A stretch of DNA of 6,078 nt from Steroidobacteraceae bacterium. Lineage in GTDB: Bacteria > Pseudomonadota > Gammaproteobacteria > Steroidobacterales > Steroidobacteraceae. The position numbers and the translations under genes are program-made. The notes below the pieces were generated by a model that ran no database searches, was not told the origin of the DNA, and saw nothing but the letters and a program-made list of their open reading frames with translations. The DNA lies in contig JAJTCR010000314.1 in assembly GCA_021325695.1 (NCBI GenBank), positions 1 through 6,078 on the forward strand. The letters are read 5' to 3'. Positions 5,760 through 6,078 of this stretch are shown piece by piece. Within the stretch, counting starts at the first letter, position 1. Each line of letters starts with the position of its first letter.

Positions 5760-6078
5760 TCAGGCCCCGTGCCGCGCGTGGATGCGGCGCGCGTGCTCGC
5801 GCAGCATGCGGCCGAACCCCTGTGCTTCGCAGAACGTCTCGAGCGTGGACAGGTCCGGCGCCAGGCGGCGCAGGTCGCCGACCCGCGACACCGGCAATGG
5901 CATGTCGCATGCGATGGCGGTCAGTTGCCGCGACAGGAACGCCGCGTCCCGGTGTTCCTGGAGACTCTCGGCGACGAAGACGGCGTTGCGGAACTTGAGC
6001 TTGCGCACCTGGTCGAGGTTCTCGAAGACGCCGGCCAGCGTGTCGAAATGCTTGAGCAGCGTCTGCGCGGTCTTGCGG
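5760..6078 (-). CDS. 5'-3' exonuclease (ExoIX/Pol I N-domain family), C-terminal part
   Basis: The frame is open to the window edge at 6078, so the gene starts to the right; 105 residues plus a stop are visible. The first visible residues, RKTAQTLLKHF, match the end of the helix-hairpin-helix DNA-binding motif of 5'-3' exonuclease/flap endonuclease proteins. They are followed by the family pattern FDTLAGVFENLDQV, then FLSRQLTAIACDMPLP and a C-terminal helical stretch (LETFCEAQGFGRML). The protein ends about 100 residues after the HhH motif rather than continuing into a 3'-5' exonuclease or polymerase domain. It is therefore a stand-alone enzyme like ExoIX/Xni rather than DNA polymerase I. The catalytic aspartates lie outside the window and cannot be checked. 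A GTG at 6006-6008 (minus strand) is internal and not a real start. Its likely role is processing of flaps or RNA primers. Confidence 0.85.
   Translation of the reverse strand, partial: RKTAQTLLKHFDTLAGVFENLDQVRKLKFRNAVFVAESLQEHRDAAFLSRQLTAIACDMPLPVSRVGDLRRLAPDLSTLETFCEAQGFGRMLREHARRIHARHGA

Noticed and set aside
5156..5998. Plus-strand open frame opposite the kinase and exonuclease genes
   Set aside because: The minus strand here has the FN3K and exonuclease motifs; the plus frame shows only biased composition.

Overview
The window comes from a high-GC bacterium with densely packed genes and strong G/C bias at third codon positions. The closest relatives I can recall for most proteins are proteobacterial. 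The YdcTUV-PatD block resembles Escherichia coli ydcT-ydcU-ydcV-ydcW(patD) gene by gene. A high-GC gammaproteobacterium is the best guess, but this is inference and no RNA marker gene is present.

Layout, left to right. (1) Bases 1-2463, plus strand: the 3' part of an ABC ATPase (YdcT/PotA type), then two inner-membrane permeases (YdcU and YdcV types). The three genes overlap at their ends and are almost certainly co-transcribed. (2) Bases 2448-2546: a 99-bp inverted repeat built from 7-bp units, lying between the second permease and the next gene and covering the end of the permease reading frame. (3) Bases 2561-3985, plus strand: a full-length gamma-aminobutyraldehyde dehydrogenase (PatD). 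(4) A 122-bp gap with a poor terminator candidate. (5) Bases 4108-4824, plus strand: a repeat-rich DUF4097-like beta-repeat protein with seven DSSGD/E units. (6) Minus strand: a fructosamine/ketosamine-kinase family protein (4832-5737), and upstream of it the C-terminal end of a stand-alone 5'-3' exonuclease (5760-6078, cut by the window edge). The DUF4097 gene and the kinase gene converge with only 7 bp between their stop codons.

How the genes work together: the ABC proteins would import a polyamine-type substrate such as putrescine. PatD oxidises 4-aminobutanal, the product of putrescine transamination or oxidation, to GABA, so the first four genes form an uptake-and-catabolism unit. The substrate-binding protein (YdcS equivalent) and the ATPase N-terminus would lie to the left of the window. 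The right-hand genes (beta-repeat protein, deglycation kinase, exonuclease) look like unrelated housekeeping or accessory genes.

The least ordinary items are the heptad-built palindrome at 2448-2546, a YdcU-type permease that seems to lack its first transmembrane helix, and a DUF4097-like protein that keeps the features of an exported protein but has no visible signal peptide. I saw no tRNA, rRNA, CRISPR array, transposase or phage gene, and no clearly novel multi-gene system.
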